A DNA stretch of 15,833 nt from Nitrospinota bacterium (lineage in GTDB: Bacteria; Nitrospirota; Thermodesulfovibrionia; Thermodesulfovibrionales; UBA1546). Position 1 is the stretch's first letter, and each line of letters begins with the position of its first letter. The stretch is taken from the NCBI GenBank assembly GCA_018896985.1, contig JAHILQ010000067.1, forward strand, positions 1-15,833, in the 5' to 3' direction. The translations under genes were made by a program, and so were the position numbers. The notes beneath the pieces are model-generated. The model did not search any database. It was not told the origin of the DNA and was given only the letters and a program-made list of their open reading frames with translations. This document shows, in pieces, positions 1 through 6,960 of this stretch.

Positions 1-450
1 AACAAAATCCCTGTAATAGTGATAAACCCTGTTCAGACTTTCATGTGACACTGTCATTGGAAGAATAACCTCAAAGATAGGAGGAATGTCTTTGCCATAA
101 AAAAGCCTCGCTGCATCACATGAACGGGGAATGCTCTCAAGGCTCTCGATAAGGACTTTAGCCTCGTCTTTTTCAACATCCGGATTCGGAACCCTTAGAG
201 TGAGAAAAACATCTTCGCCGAGTTTCGTTTGTCTGAAGAAGTGATCATATTTCGTGAGGAGTTTACGAACGACAAAATCATCCACTTCTTTGCCTTCGCA
301 GTCCCACATCTGCTCGTCACAGCCGAGATGTGAGAAGGCATAGTATGCCTCCTGAATTTCGTCGTCTCCTGACATGTCCTGGCTCTCTGCAAAGAAAGGC
401 AGTAAGACATTGTCAGGATGCTGTGTTGACATTACCCTCGGAATCTTCAT
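1..450 (-). CDS. ppcA: Archaeal-type phosphoenolpyruvate carboxylase, N-terminal 150 residues (partial)
   Basis: PEP carboxylase converts PEP and bicarbonate to oxaloacetate in the cytoplasm, an anaplerotic step. Only the N-terminus is present; the gene runs off the window at base 1 and the frame is open throughout. The protein begins MKIPRVMSTQHPDNV and continues with AYYAFSHLGCDEQMWDCEGK, LGEDVFLTLRVPNPDVEK, ESIPRSCDAARLFYG and FEVILPMTVSHESLNRVYHY. From memory these are the signature N-terminal blocks of the short archaeal-type enzyme (about 500 residues), not of the roughly 900-residue bacterial Ppc. Its ATG overlaps the TGA of the upstream carbonic anhydrase gene in an ATGA, which fixes the start and implies translational coupling. 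Archaeal-type PEPC is uncommon in bacteria. The active-site region lies outside the window, so catalytic residues cannot be checked. Confidence 0.93.
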   Translation of the reverse strand, partial: MKIPRVMSTQHPDNVLLPFFAESQDMSGDDEIQEAYYAFSHLGCDEQMWDCEGKEVDDFVVRKLLTKYDHFFRQTKLGEDVFLTLRVPNPDVEKDEAKVLIESLESIPRSCDAARLFYGKDIPPIFEVILPMTVSHESLNRVYHYYRDFV

Positions 451-1094
451 TTATCCCCTTTCATGCCCTGTTCGCTGATAAGCTCGAAAGCATCTTCCGA
501 TGAGTTGTAGTAATATATGCTTCCGGTTCCTATATTGTAATACCAGCCATGAAGATGAAGCACACCTTCGTTTAATGCCTCCTGAACAAACGGATATGTT
601 TGAATATTATGCAGTTGACACAAAACATTTTTCTCTTCGGTAATCCGCTGGCGGATTTCAGCAGACGTTTCCGGATAATGCTTCAAAACAATATCCTTTA
701 CAGGTGCAGCCAACTTCAGCCAGTCTTTTAAATGGGGCATATTTCTCAATTCTCTTTCGTCCTTGAAAATAGCCTGCATGGCGCCGCAATTTGAGTGCCC
801 GCACACAATAATATCTTTTACCTTTAAGCTCAATACTGCAAATTCTATCGCTGCTGCAACGCTGTTTTTGTCCTTTATGGCGTCATAAGGCGGAATAATA
901 TTCCCAATGTTTCTCACAATAAAAAGCTCACCGGGCTTGCTTTGAGTAACCAGATTAGGGTCTATGCGTGAATCAGAGCATGTGATAAAAAGGACTTCCG
1001 GCGCCTGCCTTTTTGAAAGCCGTTTAAAAAAGGCTTTTTCCTTTTTAAAATATGACCCTTGAAATTTGTGAATCCCCTTATAAAGCTTTTTCAT
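447..1094 (-). CDS. Beta-class carbonic anhydrase
   Basis: This 215-residue enzyme interconverts CO2 and bicarbonate. The beta-class zinc site is complete: Cys39 in FITCSDSRIDP, His100 and Cys103 in IIVCGHSNCGAM, and the Asp41/Arg43 dyad that gates the zinc. The length is typical of the single-domain family and there is no signal peptide, so it is cytoplasmic. The start is supported by an AGGAGAG ribosome-binding site about 6 nt upstream of the ATG. Its stop overlaps the PEP carboxylase start by 4 bp, so the two should be made together, with the anhydrase supplying the bicarbonate that PEPC uses. The 205-bp gap to purE upstream is filled mostly by a MITE-like element. The family assignment is secure; the coupling to PEPC is inference from the overlap. 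Confidence 0.95.
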   Translation of the reverse strand: MKKLYKGIHKFQGSYFKKEKAFFKRLSKRQAPEVLFITCSDSRIDPNLVTQSKPGELFIVRNIGNIIPPYDAIKDKNSVAAAIEFAVLSLKVKDIIVCGHSNCGAMQAIFKDERELRNMPHLKDWLKLAAPVKDIVLKHYPETSAEIRQRITEEKNVLCQLHNIQTYPFVQEALNEGVLHLHGWYYNIGTGSIYYYNSSEDAFELISEQGMKGDK

Positions 1095-1113
1095 TCAACT
1101 CTCCTGAAAAATG

Positions 1114-1252
1114 TTACTAATAAGACCATAAGTAAAGTCACATACCTTTAACTATTCTGTCATGCTGGCTTGTCCAGCATCTTTCTTTAAGAAGGATTCC
1201 AGACAAGCTGGAATGACAGTCAGTGTGATCTTACTTATGAACTCCTTAGTAA
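1114..1252. mobile_element. MITE-like palindromic element, about 139 bp
   Basis: The ends are imperfect 27-bp inverted repeats at 1116-1142 and 1224-1250, identical at 21 of 27 positions, and both contain CATAAGTAA/TTACTTATG. Inside is a second symmetric block, 1157-1219, bounded by CTGTC and GACAG. It contains two hairpins: ATGCTGG-CTTGT-CCAGCAT (1162-1180) and ATTCCAG-ACAAG-CTGGAAT (1196-1214). There is no room for a transposase. It fills the gap between purE and the carbonic anhydrase gene. A non-autonomous mobile element or a nested pair of repeats are both possible. Confidence 0.6.
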
Positions 1253-1299
1253 ATCATATCAAGCTCAGTCCTGGCAATTTATTCCTCCTGTAAAAAACT

Positions 1300-1791
1300 T
1301 TATCTGTTTTTTAATGAGTTTGATTTTTCCATAAGAGACAGCCTTGTCTTTTCCCTGAATGCCTCCAGCTTATCGGTAATCGCGGGATATTTTATGGAGA
1401 GAATCGAGCATGCAAGATATGCGGCGTTTTTTGCGCCGTCTATGGCGACAGTTGCAACCGGAATTCCGAGAGGCATCTGGACAGTTGAATAAAGGGCATC
1501 AACGCCGTTCAATGCCCCTGATTTAAGGGGTACACCGATAACAGGCAGCGTTGTGTTTGCCGCGATAACGCCTGCAAGATGCGCTGCCATGCCTGCGCCT
1601 GCGATTATTACCTCGATACCGCGCTGTCTCGCAGTTTTTGCATACTCTGCTGTTTTATCAGGCAGCCTGTGCGCCGAGCTTATATCCATCTCATACGGGA
1701 CTCCCATCTCCTTTAAGACCTCTGCTGCCTTTTCCACAACAGGTATGTCGCTGTCGCTTCCCATAAGTATTCCGACCAGTGGTTTCGCCAT
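1300..1791 (-). CDS. purE: N5-carboxyaminoimidazole ribonucleotide mutase
   Basis: PurE (163 residues) moves the carboxyl group of N5-CAIR to give CAIR in de novo purine synthesis. The partner PurK, which fixes bicarbonate onto AIR, is not in this window. Visible family motifs are MGSDSDIPV near the N-terminus, the catalytic histidine in SSAHR (His41), and AGAGMAAHLAGV, which forms the phosphate/nucleotide site. The length matches class I PurE. A longer frame opens with TTG at 1806, but GGAGG lies 8 nt before the ATG at 1791 and overlaps that TTG, so the ATG is the real start. It is co-directional with the pycA-pycB pair, about 76 bp downstream of pycB, and may share its transcript. Confidence 0.95.
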   Translation of the reverse strand: MAKPLVGILMGSDSDIPVVEKAAEVLKEMGVPYEMDISSAHRLPDKTAEYAKTARQRGIEVIIAGAGMAAHLAGVIAANTTLPVIGVPLKSGALNGVDALYSTVQMPLGIPVATVAIDGAKNAAYLACSILSIKYPAITDKLEAFREKTRLSLMEKSNSLKNR

Positions 1792-1867
1792 TTTATTTTC
1801 CTCCAAATCTCATAGACTCAAGCCTTGCTACCTTATCGCAGAATAAGAGCCTGCAAGTCTTATAACA

Positions 1868-3889
1868 TCAAACCTTTTCGATCACAAACAGAAGCTGTCC
1901 TTCCTGCACTGTATCATTAAGCTTAACACAGACCTCTGTAATCTGGCCGTCAAACGGAGCTATGATAGCATTCTCCATCTTCATTGCCTCAAGATTTGCA
2001 ATCTCTTCGCCTCTGTGGACAATGTCTCCCCCTTTAATAGCGCCTCTTCCCGGATTACCGATCCTCCAGACATTGCCGTTAATCGGAGCGCCTATCTCAT
2101 TGGGTTTCTTTGCCATCCTTATCTCAGTCCGCTTTGCCCTCGGAGTCTCCACAGCATAAACCCTTGTCCTGTTATTGACCTTCATCACCACATGGACAAT
2201 GCCTTCATGCTCAGCGCCTATTGAAACAAGCTCTATGGAGTAAGGTTTGCCCCAGAGTTCAAAATCCACCCTGTCGCCTGCTCTTTTCAGCCCCTCTCTC
2301 CAGACATCTGTCGGAAGGACTATCGGCGCCTCGCCGTATTTTTCCCTGAATACAATAAACTCTTTCGCATCCTTTGGATGCATGAGATAAAGTATAAATT
2401 CTTCCTCTGCCGGCTCTCTGCCGATATTTTCAGCAAGACCTTTTCTCAGCTTTTCCAAATCATCGTCCCCCAGCGAATCCAGAGGAGAAAGTTCTTTCCG
2501 TTCCTTTATTTTTTTATCCCACTCATCGCCGAAGGCGCTTTTGTATACCCATTCCGCAGGCCAGCCTACAGGAAGTCTTCCGTAGTTTCCAAGCAAAAGG
2601 TTTTTAAAATCTCCAGGAGCCTGCCTGAAGAGCAAAAGCAGTTCTTCCTGTTCTTCTTTTTCCATTGCGCCAAAGTCCTGATTCTTCTGTTCGACAAATT
2701 TTGCAAGAAGCTCTGTCACATGCTTAACGCCTGCATCTCCTCTTTCCTTCGCGTATCTGTTCACTATTCCGCTGCAGGCAACCCATGTAATCTGAGAGCC
2801 CGGCGTAACATCAAAATACTTGACAACCTTGTTATACAGGGACATCACCCTCAGGATTGCCGGCATGTGATGGAGGAATTCACCCTTTTCAGCCTGTTCA
2901 AAGGAACTCGGGAATGCGCCTCCCGGCATCTTATGGAATGTCACCATATGGTCTAATCCCTTAAACGGCGACTCTGCCCATTCATAATCCCCTATCCATT
3001 CACGAACCTTCTGTACGGATACCTCTGCCATATATCTGTTGAGGTGAACAGGAATGCCTGATTCCTCAAAATATGCCTGCGCGCTCAGGATAGGAGAATG
3101 GCCGTAAAAACGTACCAGGGAGTCTTCCTGAACATCAACGATATTTGCTCCTGCCTTTGCTGCTGACAGAAGCGCAGGCATTGCAAGCCCGTCTGTTATA
3201 TGCCTGTGATAGTTGATAATAAGTTCAGGATATGCCTGTTTTATCGCATCCACAAGATTTCCTATCCTGTTGACATCACCCACGCCTGCCATGTCCTTAA
3301 TGCAAAGGATTATCTCGTCAGTTCCTCCGCAAAGGTCTATCATGTCGCGCACAACGCCGAGATAATATTCATTTGTCGCCCAATTGGCTACGGTAAAGGA
3401 TATCGTAGGCTCAAAGAGCCTGCCTCTTTTCATAACGACTTCTGCGACAGAACGCATATTTCTCACATCATTCAGGAATGAAAAACATCTCCATACGTCT
3501 ATATCAACCTTTGATACAACATATTCAATTACATTCTGAGGGTAAGGCCTGTATCCCCATAGATTCGTCTCCCGTATAAGCGTCTGAAGAAGGACATTTG
3601 GCATCAGTTCCCTGAGAATCTCTATCTCCTCAAAAGGGTTTTCCCTTCTGTTCATTATTCCGACATGCCACCTTGCGCCGCCATGACATTCAGCGCTGAA
3701 TAGTCCCATCTCATTGTAATAAGGCGCAAGGGTCTTCAGGTCATAGATGCGGTGGCGGTTCTTGAAATCAGATTGTCCTGCATCACGCATCCCAACAGAT
3801 GTGAGGCATACACCCCTGAGAGAGCGCACTGCCTTCACAATCTCTTTAGGAGTCATCCCGGGCTTTACAAAGACGTAATCCTTCTTCAT
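1868..3889 (-). CDS. pycB: Carboxyltransferase/biotin subunit of a two-subunit pyruvate-carboxylase-like enzyme (PycB/OadA type)
   Basis: This 673-residue protein has a carboxyltransferase TIM barrel (about residues 20-290), a PYC/OADA middle domain, and a C-terminal biotinyl domain with the biotin-accepting lysine in EAMKMEN (about residue 637). It would transfer CO2 from carboxybiotin, charged by the adjacent biotin carboxylase, to a 2-oxo acid. Metal-site elements persist: Asp36 in MRDAGQS, the lysine in CIKDMAG, and HxH in NYHRHITDG. Conserved surroundings are altered: the usual DTTLRDAHQS reads LTSVGMRDAGQS, FRIFDSLN reads WRCFSFLN, and the TSQP segment with the proton-shuttling threonine reads FYGHSP. 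2-oxoglutarate carboxylase (CfiA type) or another acceptor is therefore possible. I chose the ATG at 3889 (MKKDYVFVKPGMTPKEIV). An in-frame GTG at 3910 would add seven residues and has no better ribosome-binding site. Confidence 0.85.
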   Translation of the reverse strand: MKKDYVFVKPGMTPKEIVKAVRSLRGVCLTSVGMRDAGQSDFKNRHRIYDLKTLAPYYNEMGLFSAECHGGARWHVGIMNRRENPFEEIEILRELMPNVLLQTLIRETNLWGYRPYPQNVIEYVVSKVDIDVWRCFSFLNDVRNMRSVAEVVMKRGRLFEPTISFTVANWATNEYYLGVVRDMIDLCGGTDEIILCIKDMAGVGDVNRIGNLVDAIKQAYPELIINYHRHITDGLAMPALLSAAKAGANIVDVQEDSLVRFYGHSPILSAQAYFEESGIPVHLNRYMAEVSVQKVREWIGDYEWAESPFKGLDHMVTFHKMPGGAFPSSFEQAEKGEFLHHMPAILRVMSLYNKVVKYFDVTPGSQITWVACSGIVNRYAKERGDAGVKHVTELLAKFVEQKNQDFGAMEKEEQEELLLLFRQAPGDFKNLLLGNYGRLPVGWPAEWVYKSAFGDEWDKKIKERKELSPLDSLGDDDLEKLRKGLAENIGREPAEEEFILYLMHPKDAKEFIVFREKYGEAPIVLPTDVWREGLKRAGDRVDFELWGKPYSIELVSIGAEHEGIVHVVMKVNNRTRVYAVETPRAKRTEIRMAKKPNEIGAPINGNVWRIGNPGRGAIKGGDIVHRGEEIANLEAMKMENAIIAPFDGQITEVCVKLNDTVQEGQLLFVIEKV

Positions 3890-3893
3890 AGCT

Positions 3894-3928
3894 TCTCTTT
3901 CAACTTTCACCTTTTAACTTCTAACTCC
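3894..3928. repeat. Heptad tandem repeat, intercistronic pycA-pycB
   Basis: Five consecutive 7-mers (tctcttt, caacttt, caccttt, taacttc, taactcc) share a degenerate YAACTYY pattern. The array overlaps the pycB start region and abuts a small hairpin. Confidence 0.5.
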
Positions 3929-3939
3929 GGCGAAGCCGG
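3927..3939. other. Short GC hairpin between pycA and pycB
   Basis: CCGGC and GCCGG form a perfect 5-bp stem around a 3-nt loop, immediately after the pycA stop codon. There is no T-run, so it is more likely an mRNA-stability or REP-like element than a terminator. Confidence 0.4.
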
Positions 3940-3940
3940 C

Positions 3941-5398
3941 TCACATCCACTTCTGCGGCCCGAGCGCCGATATCTCAGCCACATATCTCGCAACCTTGAG
4001 AACCTCATCTTCACTGCTTTTCTCTCTGAACATAGAGACGAGCTCATCCATATGCTCTTCGATGAACCTTGTGGAAAAATCCCCTGATTTAAATGCAGAA
4101 TGCCTGATTATGCTTAAAAGCAACGGCGCAAGGGTCTTTATACCTTCAACCCTGAGCGTCCTGCCGAGCGCCCTGTCCATAACCCTTATGGCGTCCTCTC
4201 TGTCAGCGCCTGCCGTCATTAACAGCATAAAGAGTGAATCATAATAAGGCGGTATATCAGCGCCCTCATAAACGCCTGACGATACCCTGACGCCGGGGCC
4301 GTCCGGCACATGAAGCCGGGTTATGGTTCCAAAGGAAGGGCTGAAACTCTTGGGGTCTTCTGCATTAAGACGGCATTCCAGCGCCCATCTGTTCGGACGT
4401 ATATCTGACTGTTTAAACGGCAGCTTCTTGCCCACTGCAACGTCAATCATTATCCCGACTATATCCAGACCTGTTATGAGCTCTGTTATACCATGTTCGA
4501 CCTGTAATCTTGTATTCACCTCAAGGAAATAAAATTTCTTTGTAGAGGAATCAAAAATAAACTCTACAGTTCCTGCTGTTGTATATCCAATCTCCCGCAT
4601 AAGCCGCACTGCGGTGAAACAAATCTCCTGACGGAGGCTGTCAGTCAAGGATGGCGAGGGAGCCTCCTCAATGATCTTCTGATTCCGCCTCTGAATTGTA
4701 CATTCCCTCTCATAAAGATGAATCGCATTGCCATGCTCATCTGCAACTATCTGGACTTCTATGTGCCTGCCCCGCTCTATGTATTTTTCAACAAGCACTG
4801 TTTCATCGCCGAATGACTTCTTTGACTCTGAACGCGCCTGGGCAAATGCCTGCGCTAATCCATCATTGTTTTCAACCTTAACCATTCCCTTTCCGCCGCC
4901 GCCTGCAGCCGCCTTTATCATTATCGGGAACGTTATCTTTTCATCCTTCATCCATTTCTTAATCTGATTAATATCAGTAACATCGCTGATGCCGGGGATT
5001 GTGGGGACATTTGCCTTTTGCGCAATTCTCTTTGCCTCTATCTTATCGCCCATCATCTTTATAACCTTCGGTGAAGGGCCTATCCATCTAAGACCTGCAT
5101 CTATAACCATCTGGGCAAAATTGGCATTCTCTGCAAGAAACCCCCACCCCGGATGTATCGCATCAGACCCGCTCTGAACTGCCGCATTAACCATCTTATC
5201 CATATTGAGATACGACTCTACAGGCGGCGCCTCGCCTATATGAACGGCAGTGTCCGCCATAAACACATGGTGCGCAAGCCTGTCAGGGGTGCTGTAAACA
5301 GCCGTGGTCGGTATCTTTCTGTCCCTGCATGTGTGCATAACCCTCACCGCAGGGACGCCGCGGTTTGCAATCAGTATTTTCCCGATTTTTCTTTCCAT
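3941..5398 (-). CDS. pycA: Biotin carboxylase subunit of a pyruvate-carboxylase-like enzyme (PycA/AccC type)
   Basis: This 485-residue ATP-grasp biotin carboxylase makes carboxybiotin from ATP and bicarbonate on the biotin subunit encoded next door. It has an N-terminal domain (KILIANRG), the glycine-rich ATP lid (AAAGGGGKGM, 163-172) and the C-terminal biotin-carboxylase domain (ECRLNAEDP onward). By alignment from memory with E. coli AccC, the key residues remain: Lys119, Lys162, His212, Glu214, Lys241, Glu279, Glu293, Asn295, Arg297 and Arg343. Departures from consensus are NRGVPAVR for NRGEIAVR, QRRNQK for QRRHQK, EHGITE for EHPVTE, and PYYDSLFMLL without the usual lysine. The C-terminus ends in an extra helical stretch after ALGPQKWM-type residues. 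AAGGA precedes the ATG by about 6 nt and sits in a 14-bp tandem duplication. Confidence 0.88.
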   Translation of the reverse strand: MERKIGKILIANRGVPAVRVMHTCRDRKIPTTAVYSTPDRLAHHVFMADTAVHIGEAPPVESYLNMDKMVNAAVQSGSDAIHPGWGFLAENANFAQMVIDAGLRWIGPSPKVIKMMGDKIEAKRIAQKANVPTIPGISDVTDINQIKKWMKDEKITFPIMIKAAAGGGGKGMVKVENNDGLAQAFAQARSESKKSFGDETVLVEKYIERGRHIEVQIVADEHGNAIHLYERECTIQRRNQKIIEEAPSPSLTDSLRQEICFTAVRLMREIGYTTAGTVEFIFDSSTKKFYFLEVNTRLQVEHGITELITGLDIVGIMIDVAVGKKLPFKQSDIRPNRWALECRLNAEDPKSFSPSFGTITRLHVPDGPGVRVSSGVYEGADIPPYYDSLFMLLMTAGADREDAIRVMDRALGRTLRVEGIKTLAPLLLSIIRHSAFKSGDFSTRFIEEHMDELVSMFREKSSEDEVLKVARYVAEISALGPQKWM

Positions 5399-5400
5399 AG

Positions 5401-5428
5401 TATTCCTTATAATGTATTCCTTATAATT
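5401..5428. repeat. 14-bp tandem duplication containing the pycA ribosome-binding site
   Basis: TATTCCTTATAATG is followed directly by TATTCCTTATAATT. On the minus strand each copy carries AAGGAA, so the Shine-Dalgarno sequence is duplicated. The unit equals two 7-mers, like the heptad arrays nearby. The rest of 5429-5508 is AT-rich leader with no promoter I can call with confidence. Confidence 0.7.
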
Positions 5429-5473
5429 TGAAGTTATATATTATAAATAATTCGCTTTAAAAATTAAAGGCTC

Positions 5474-5501
5474 TTAACTTTCAACTCTAAACTTTAAACT
5501 G
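5474..5501. repeat. Heptad tandem repeat downstream of tRNA-Ser(CGA)
   Basis: Four consecutive 7-mers are present: ttaactt, tcaactc, taaactt, taaactg. They end 8 bp from the tRNA 3' end, in the gap before pycA. Confidence 0.6.
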
Positions 5502-5508
5502 TTTTTCA

Positions 5509-5598
5509 TGGCGGAGAGGGAGGGATTTGAACCCCCGGTGAAGTTGCCCCCACAACGGTTTTCGAGACCGCCCCATTCAGCCTCTCTGGCACCTCTCC
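5509..5598 (-). tRNA. tRNA-Ser (anticodon CGA)
   Basis: This 90-nt class II tRNA has acceptor GGAGAGG pairing with CCTCTCC, an encoded 3' CCA, and a long variable arm. The anticodon loop CTCGAAA is closed by GCGGT/ACCGT, so the anticodon is CGA, reading UCG. The T-arm shows GGTTCAAATCC. It lies just downstream of tadA on the same strand, with heptad repeats on both sides. Confidence 0.96.
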
Positions 5599-5603
5599 AG
5601 AAA

Positions 5604-5638
5604 CAACAGTTGTTAGTGAACAGTATTTAGTTATTAGT
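5604..5638. repeat. Heptad tandem repeat between tRNA-Ser(CGA) and tadA
   Basis: Five consecutive 7-mers each end in AGT: caacagt, tgttagt, gaacagt, atttagt, tattagt. They begin 6 bp upstream of the tRNA 5' end. Confidence 0.65.
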
Positions 5639-5680
5639 TTAAACAAAAAAGTAATTAAAGAATAGATGTATGGCAGGAAT

Positions 5681-6139
5681 CTATCTGCGTTCCTTAAAAA
5701 ACTTTATCAACATCTCTGCACATTCTTCCTCAAGAACCCCTGAGATAACCTCAACCTGATGATTAAGCCTTCTGTCACTCAGGAGTTTATAAAGGCTGTC
5801 AACTGCTCCGCCTTTTTCATCTTTACAGCCGTAAACAAGTCTGCCGAGCCTTGCATTCACCATAGAACCCGCACACATAATACACGGCTCTTTCGTCACA
5901 TAGAGAGTGGCTTCAGTTAACCGCCAGCTGCTGCCCTTTTCTGCGGCTGTTCTTATTGCAATCATCTCTGCGTGCGCAGTAGGGTCTTTTGATGACTCAC
6001 GGGTATTGTGCGCCCTCGCAACAACAACATCTTCACTAACAAGAACAGCGCCGACAGGCACTTCGCCCTCAGAAAAAGCAAGGATTGCTTCTTCAAGAGC
6101 CAGCCTCATGAAATGAATGTGTTTTTCGTCTGTTCTCAC
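5681..6139 (-). CDS. tadA: tRNA adenosine(34) deaminase TadA
   Basis: TadA deaminates A34 of tRNA-Arg(ACG) to inosine so that one tRNA reads CGU, CGC and CGA. The 152-residue protein has the full cytidine/deoxycytidylate-deaminase zinc site: His56 and the proton-shuttling Glu58 in DPTAHAEM, and Cys86/Cys89 in KEPCIMCAGSM. The N-terminal helix (EKHIHFMRLALEEAI) and EGEVPVGAV match TadA rather than other deaminases. The start is a GTG at 6139; an ATG ten codons later would cut the first helix. No clear ribosome-binding site is visible because a heptad repeat runs up to the start. The gene lies about 100 bp downstream of the tRNA-Arg(ACG) gene that encodes its substrate. Confidence 0.95.
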   Translation of the reverse strand: MRTDEKHIHFMRLALEEAILAFSEGEVPVGAVLVSEDVVVARAHNTRESSKDPTAHAEMIAIRTAAEKGSSWRLTEATLYVTKEPCIMCAGSMVNARLGRLVYGCKDEKGGAVDSLYKLLSDRRLNHQVEVISGVLEEECAEMLIKFFKERR

Positions 6140-6144
6140 TATTG

Positions 6145-6200
6145 GAAGTGAATAGTCGTCAGTGAATAGTATTCAGTTTTATTCACTATTCACTATACAC
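6145..6200. repeat. Heptad tandem repeat with dyad symmetry upstream of tadA
   Basis: Eight 7-mers run in register: gaagtga, atagtcg, tcagtga, atagtat, tcagttt, tattcac, tattcac, tatacac. The two halves are inverted: AGTGAATAGT (6161-6170) pairs perfectly with ACTATTCACT (6185-6194) around a 14-nt loop. The array begins 6 bp from the tadA start codon. Confidence 0.7.
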
Positions 6201-6215
6201 TGTCTTTAACGACTT

Positions 6216-6238
6216 CGAATTTTGCTGAAGCAAATTCG
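6216..6238. other. Hairpin 3' of tRNA-Arg
   Basis: CGAATTTTGC and GCAAATTCG pair with a one-base bulge around TGAA, 3 bp beyond the tRNA 3' end. There is no T-run, so it may be a processing or stability element or a copy of a dispersed palindrome rather than a classical terminator. Confidence 0.4.
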
Positions 6239-6240
6239 TT

Positions 6241-6317
6241 TGGCGCGCCCAGGAGGATTCGAACCCCCAGCCTGCGGATTCGTAGTCCGACGCTCTATCC
6301 AGTTGAGCTATGGGCGC
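6241..6317 (-). tRNA. tRNA-Arg (anticodon ACG)
   Basis: This 77-nt tRNA has acceptor GCGCCCA pairing with TGGGCGC, an encoded CCA end, TAGCTCAACTGGATAGAGC for the D-arm and GGTTCGAATCC for the T-arm. The anticodon loop CTACGAA gives ACG. The outermost anticodon-stem pair is a mismatch. This is the obligate TadA substrate, and tadA is the next gene downstream. Confidence 0.96.
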
Positions 6318-6329
6318 ATTGCCGGATTA

Positions 6330-6884
6330 TCACTTCTTCACAGGCTCTTTAAGCATAACATTAAATCTTGCATGCTCAAACGGATGCGCTGATTGGAGTT
6401 CTTTGCGGGACCACAGCCAACCCCACTGCTTTCCGGGAGCAGGGAATATTTGTTTATCGCCATCTGTTACCTTTATGCCAACCGCCGGATTATTAAGATT
6501 GGCTGAGCCTGAAGTTATTTTACTTCCATCCATAATAAAATCAGGAAGAAACTCGCCAACAGTCACCTTCAAGGTGGAACCCGGTATTTTCCACTCGCTG
6601 TTGAGTTTAACCGTATATTCCTGTACTTTTTTTGTATCCTTCTCCTCAACGAGAAGCTTCACAGAACTCCACTTGCCTTTTATGATCTTAGGGACAACAA
6701 CCTCAAGCTTTCCGCCTGACATCATCTGATGCCCCTGCGGCGCTGCCTGCCCTTGTGGAAGCACTCCCATCCCTTGCGGCATCGCCGGGGCCTTAGGAAC
6801 AGGCTGCTGCTCCTTTTTCTTACAGCCTCCAAAATATACCAGCGCTAAACTTAACATTACTGCTATCACAATCTTTTTGTTCAT
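6330..6884 (-). CDS. Lipoprotein, DUF2155-like
   Basis: The 184-residue protein starts with a lipoprotein signal (MNKKIVIAVMLSLALVYFGG) followed by Cys21, the predicted lipidated residue. Residues 22-57 are a low-complexity Lys/Gln/Pro/Met linker (KKKEQQPVPKAPAM, MPQGMGVLPQGQ). A beta-rich C-terminal domain follows, with KGKWSSVKLLVEEKD, FLPDFIMDGSKITSGSANLNNPA and a Trp-rich end (GKQWGWLWSRKELQSAHPFEH). From memory this pattern resembles periplasmic DUF2155 lipoproteins, which have no established function; I hold that link with moderate confidence. GAGGGGG before the ATG fixes the start. It sits between two tRNA genes with no functional partner nearby. Confidence 0.75.
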   Translation of the reverse strand: MNKKIVIAVMLSLALVYFGGCKKKEQQPVPKAPAMPQGMGVLPQGQAAPQGHQMMSGGKLEVVVPKIIKGKWSSVKLLVEEKDTKKVQEYTVKLNSEWKIPGSTLKVTVGEFLPDFIMDGSKITSGSANLNNPAVGIKVTDGDKQIFPAPGKQWGWLWSRKELQSAHPFEHARFNVMLKEPVKK

Positions 6885-6910
6885 ATAACCCCCTCAATAA
6901 AAATTAAAAA

Positions 6911-6945
6911 TTTAAAGTTAAAAGTGAGAAGTTAAGAATTAAAAA
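6911..6945. repeat. Heptad tandem repeat upstream of the lipoprotein gene
   Basis: Five 7-mers (tttaaag, ttaaaag, tgagaag, ttaagaa, ttaaaaa) have the GTTAAAAG sense. They are inverted relative to the neighbouring array at 6961-7002. Confidence 0.5.
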
Positions 6946-6960
6946 TTTACTACTTGTGAT

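Noticed and set aside
195..410. 71-codon minus-strand frame
   Set aside because: It is out of frame with the 150-codon PEP carboxylase N-terminus that covers 1-450 with family motifs throughout.
1789..1806. Longer PurE start at TTG 1806
   Set aside because: The GGAGG ribosome-binding site lies within those codons and points to the ATG at 1791.
2378..2956. 192-codon open frame on the plus strand inside pycB
   Set aside because: It lies wholly antisense to a strongly conserved gene, has a low-complexity Phe/Cys-rich translation and no ribosome-binding site.
3927..3939. Rho-independent terminator between pycA and pycB
   Set aside because: The stem is only 5 bp with no T-run, and the two subunits should be co-expressed.
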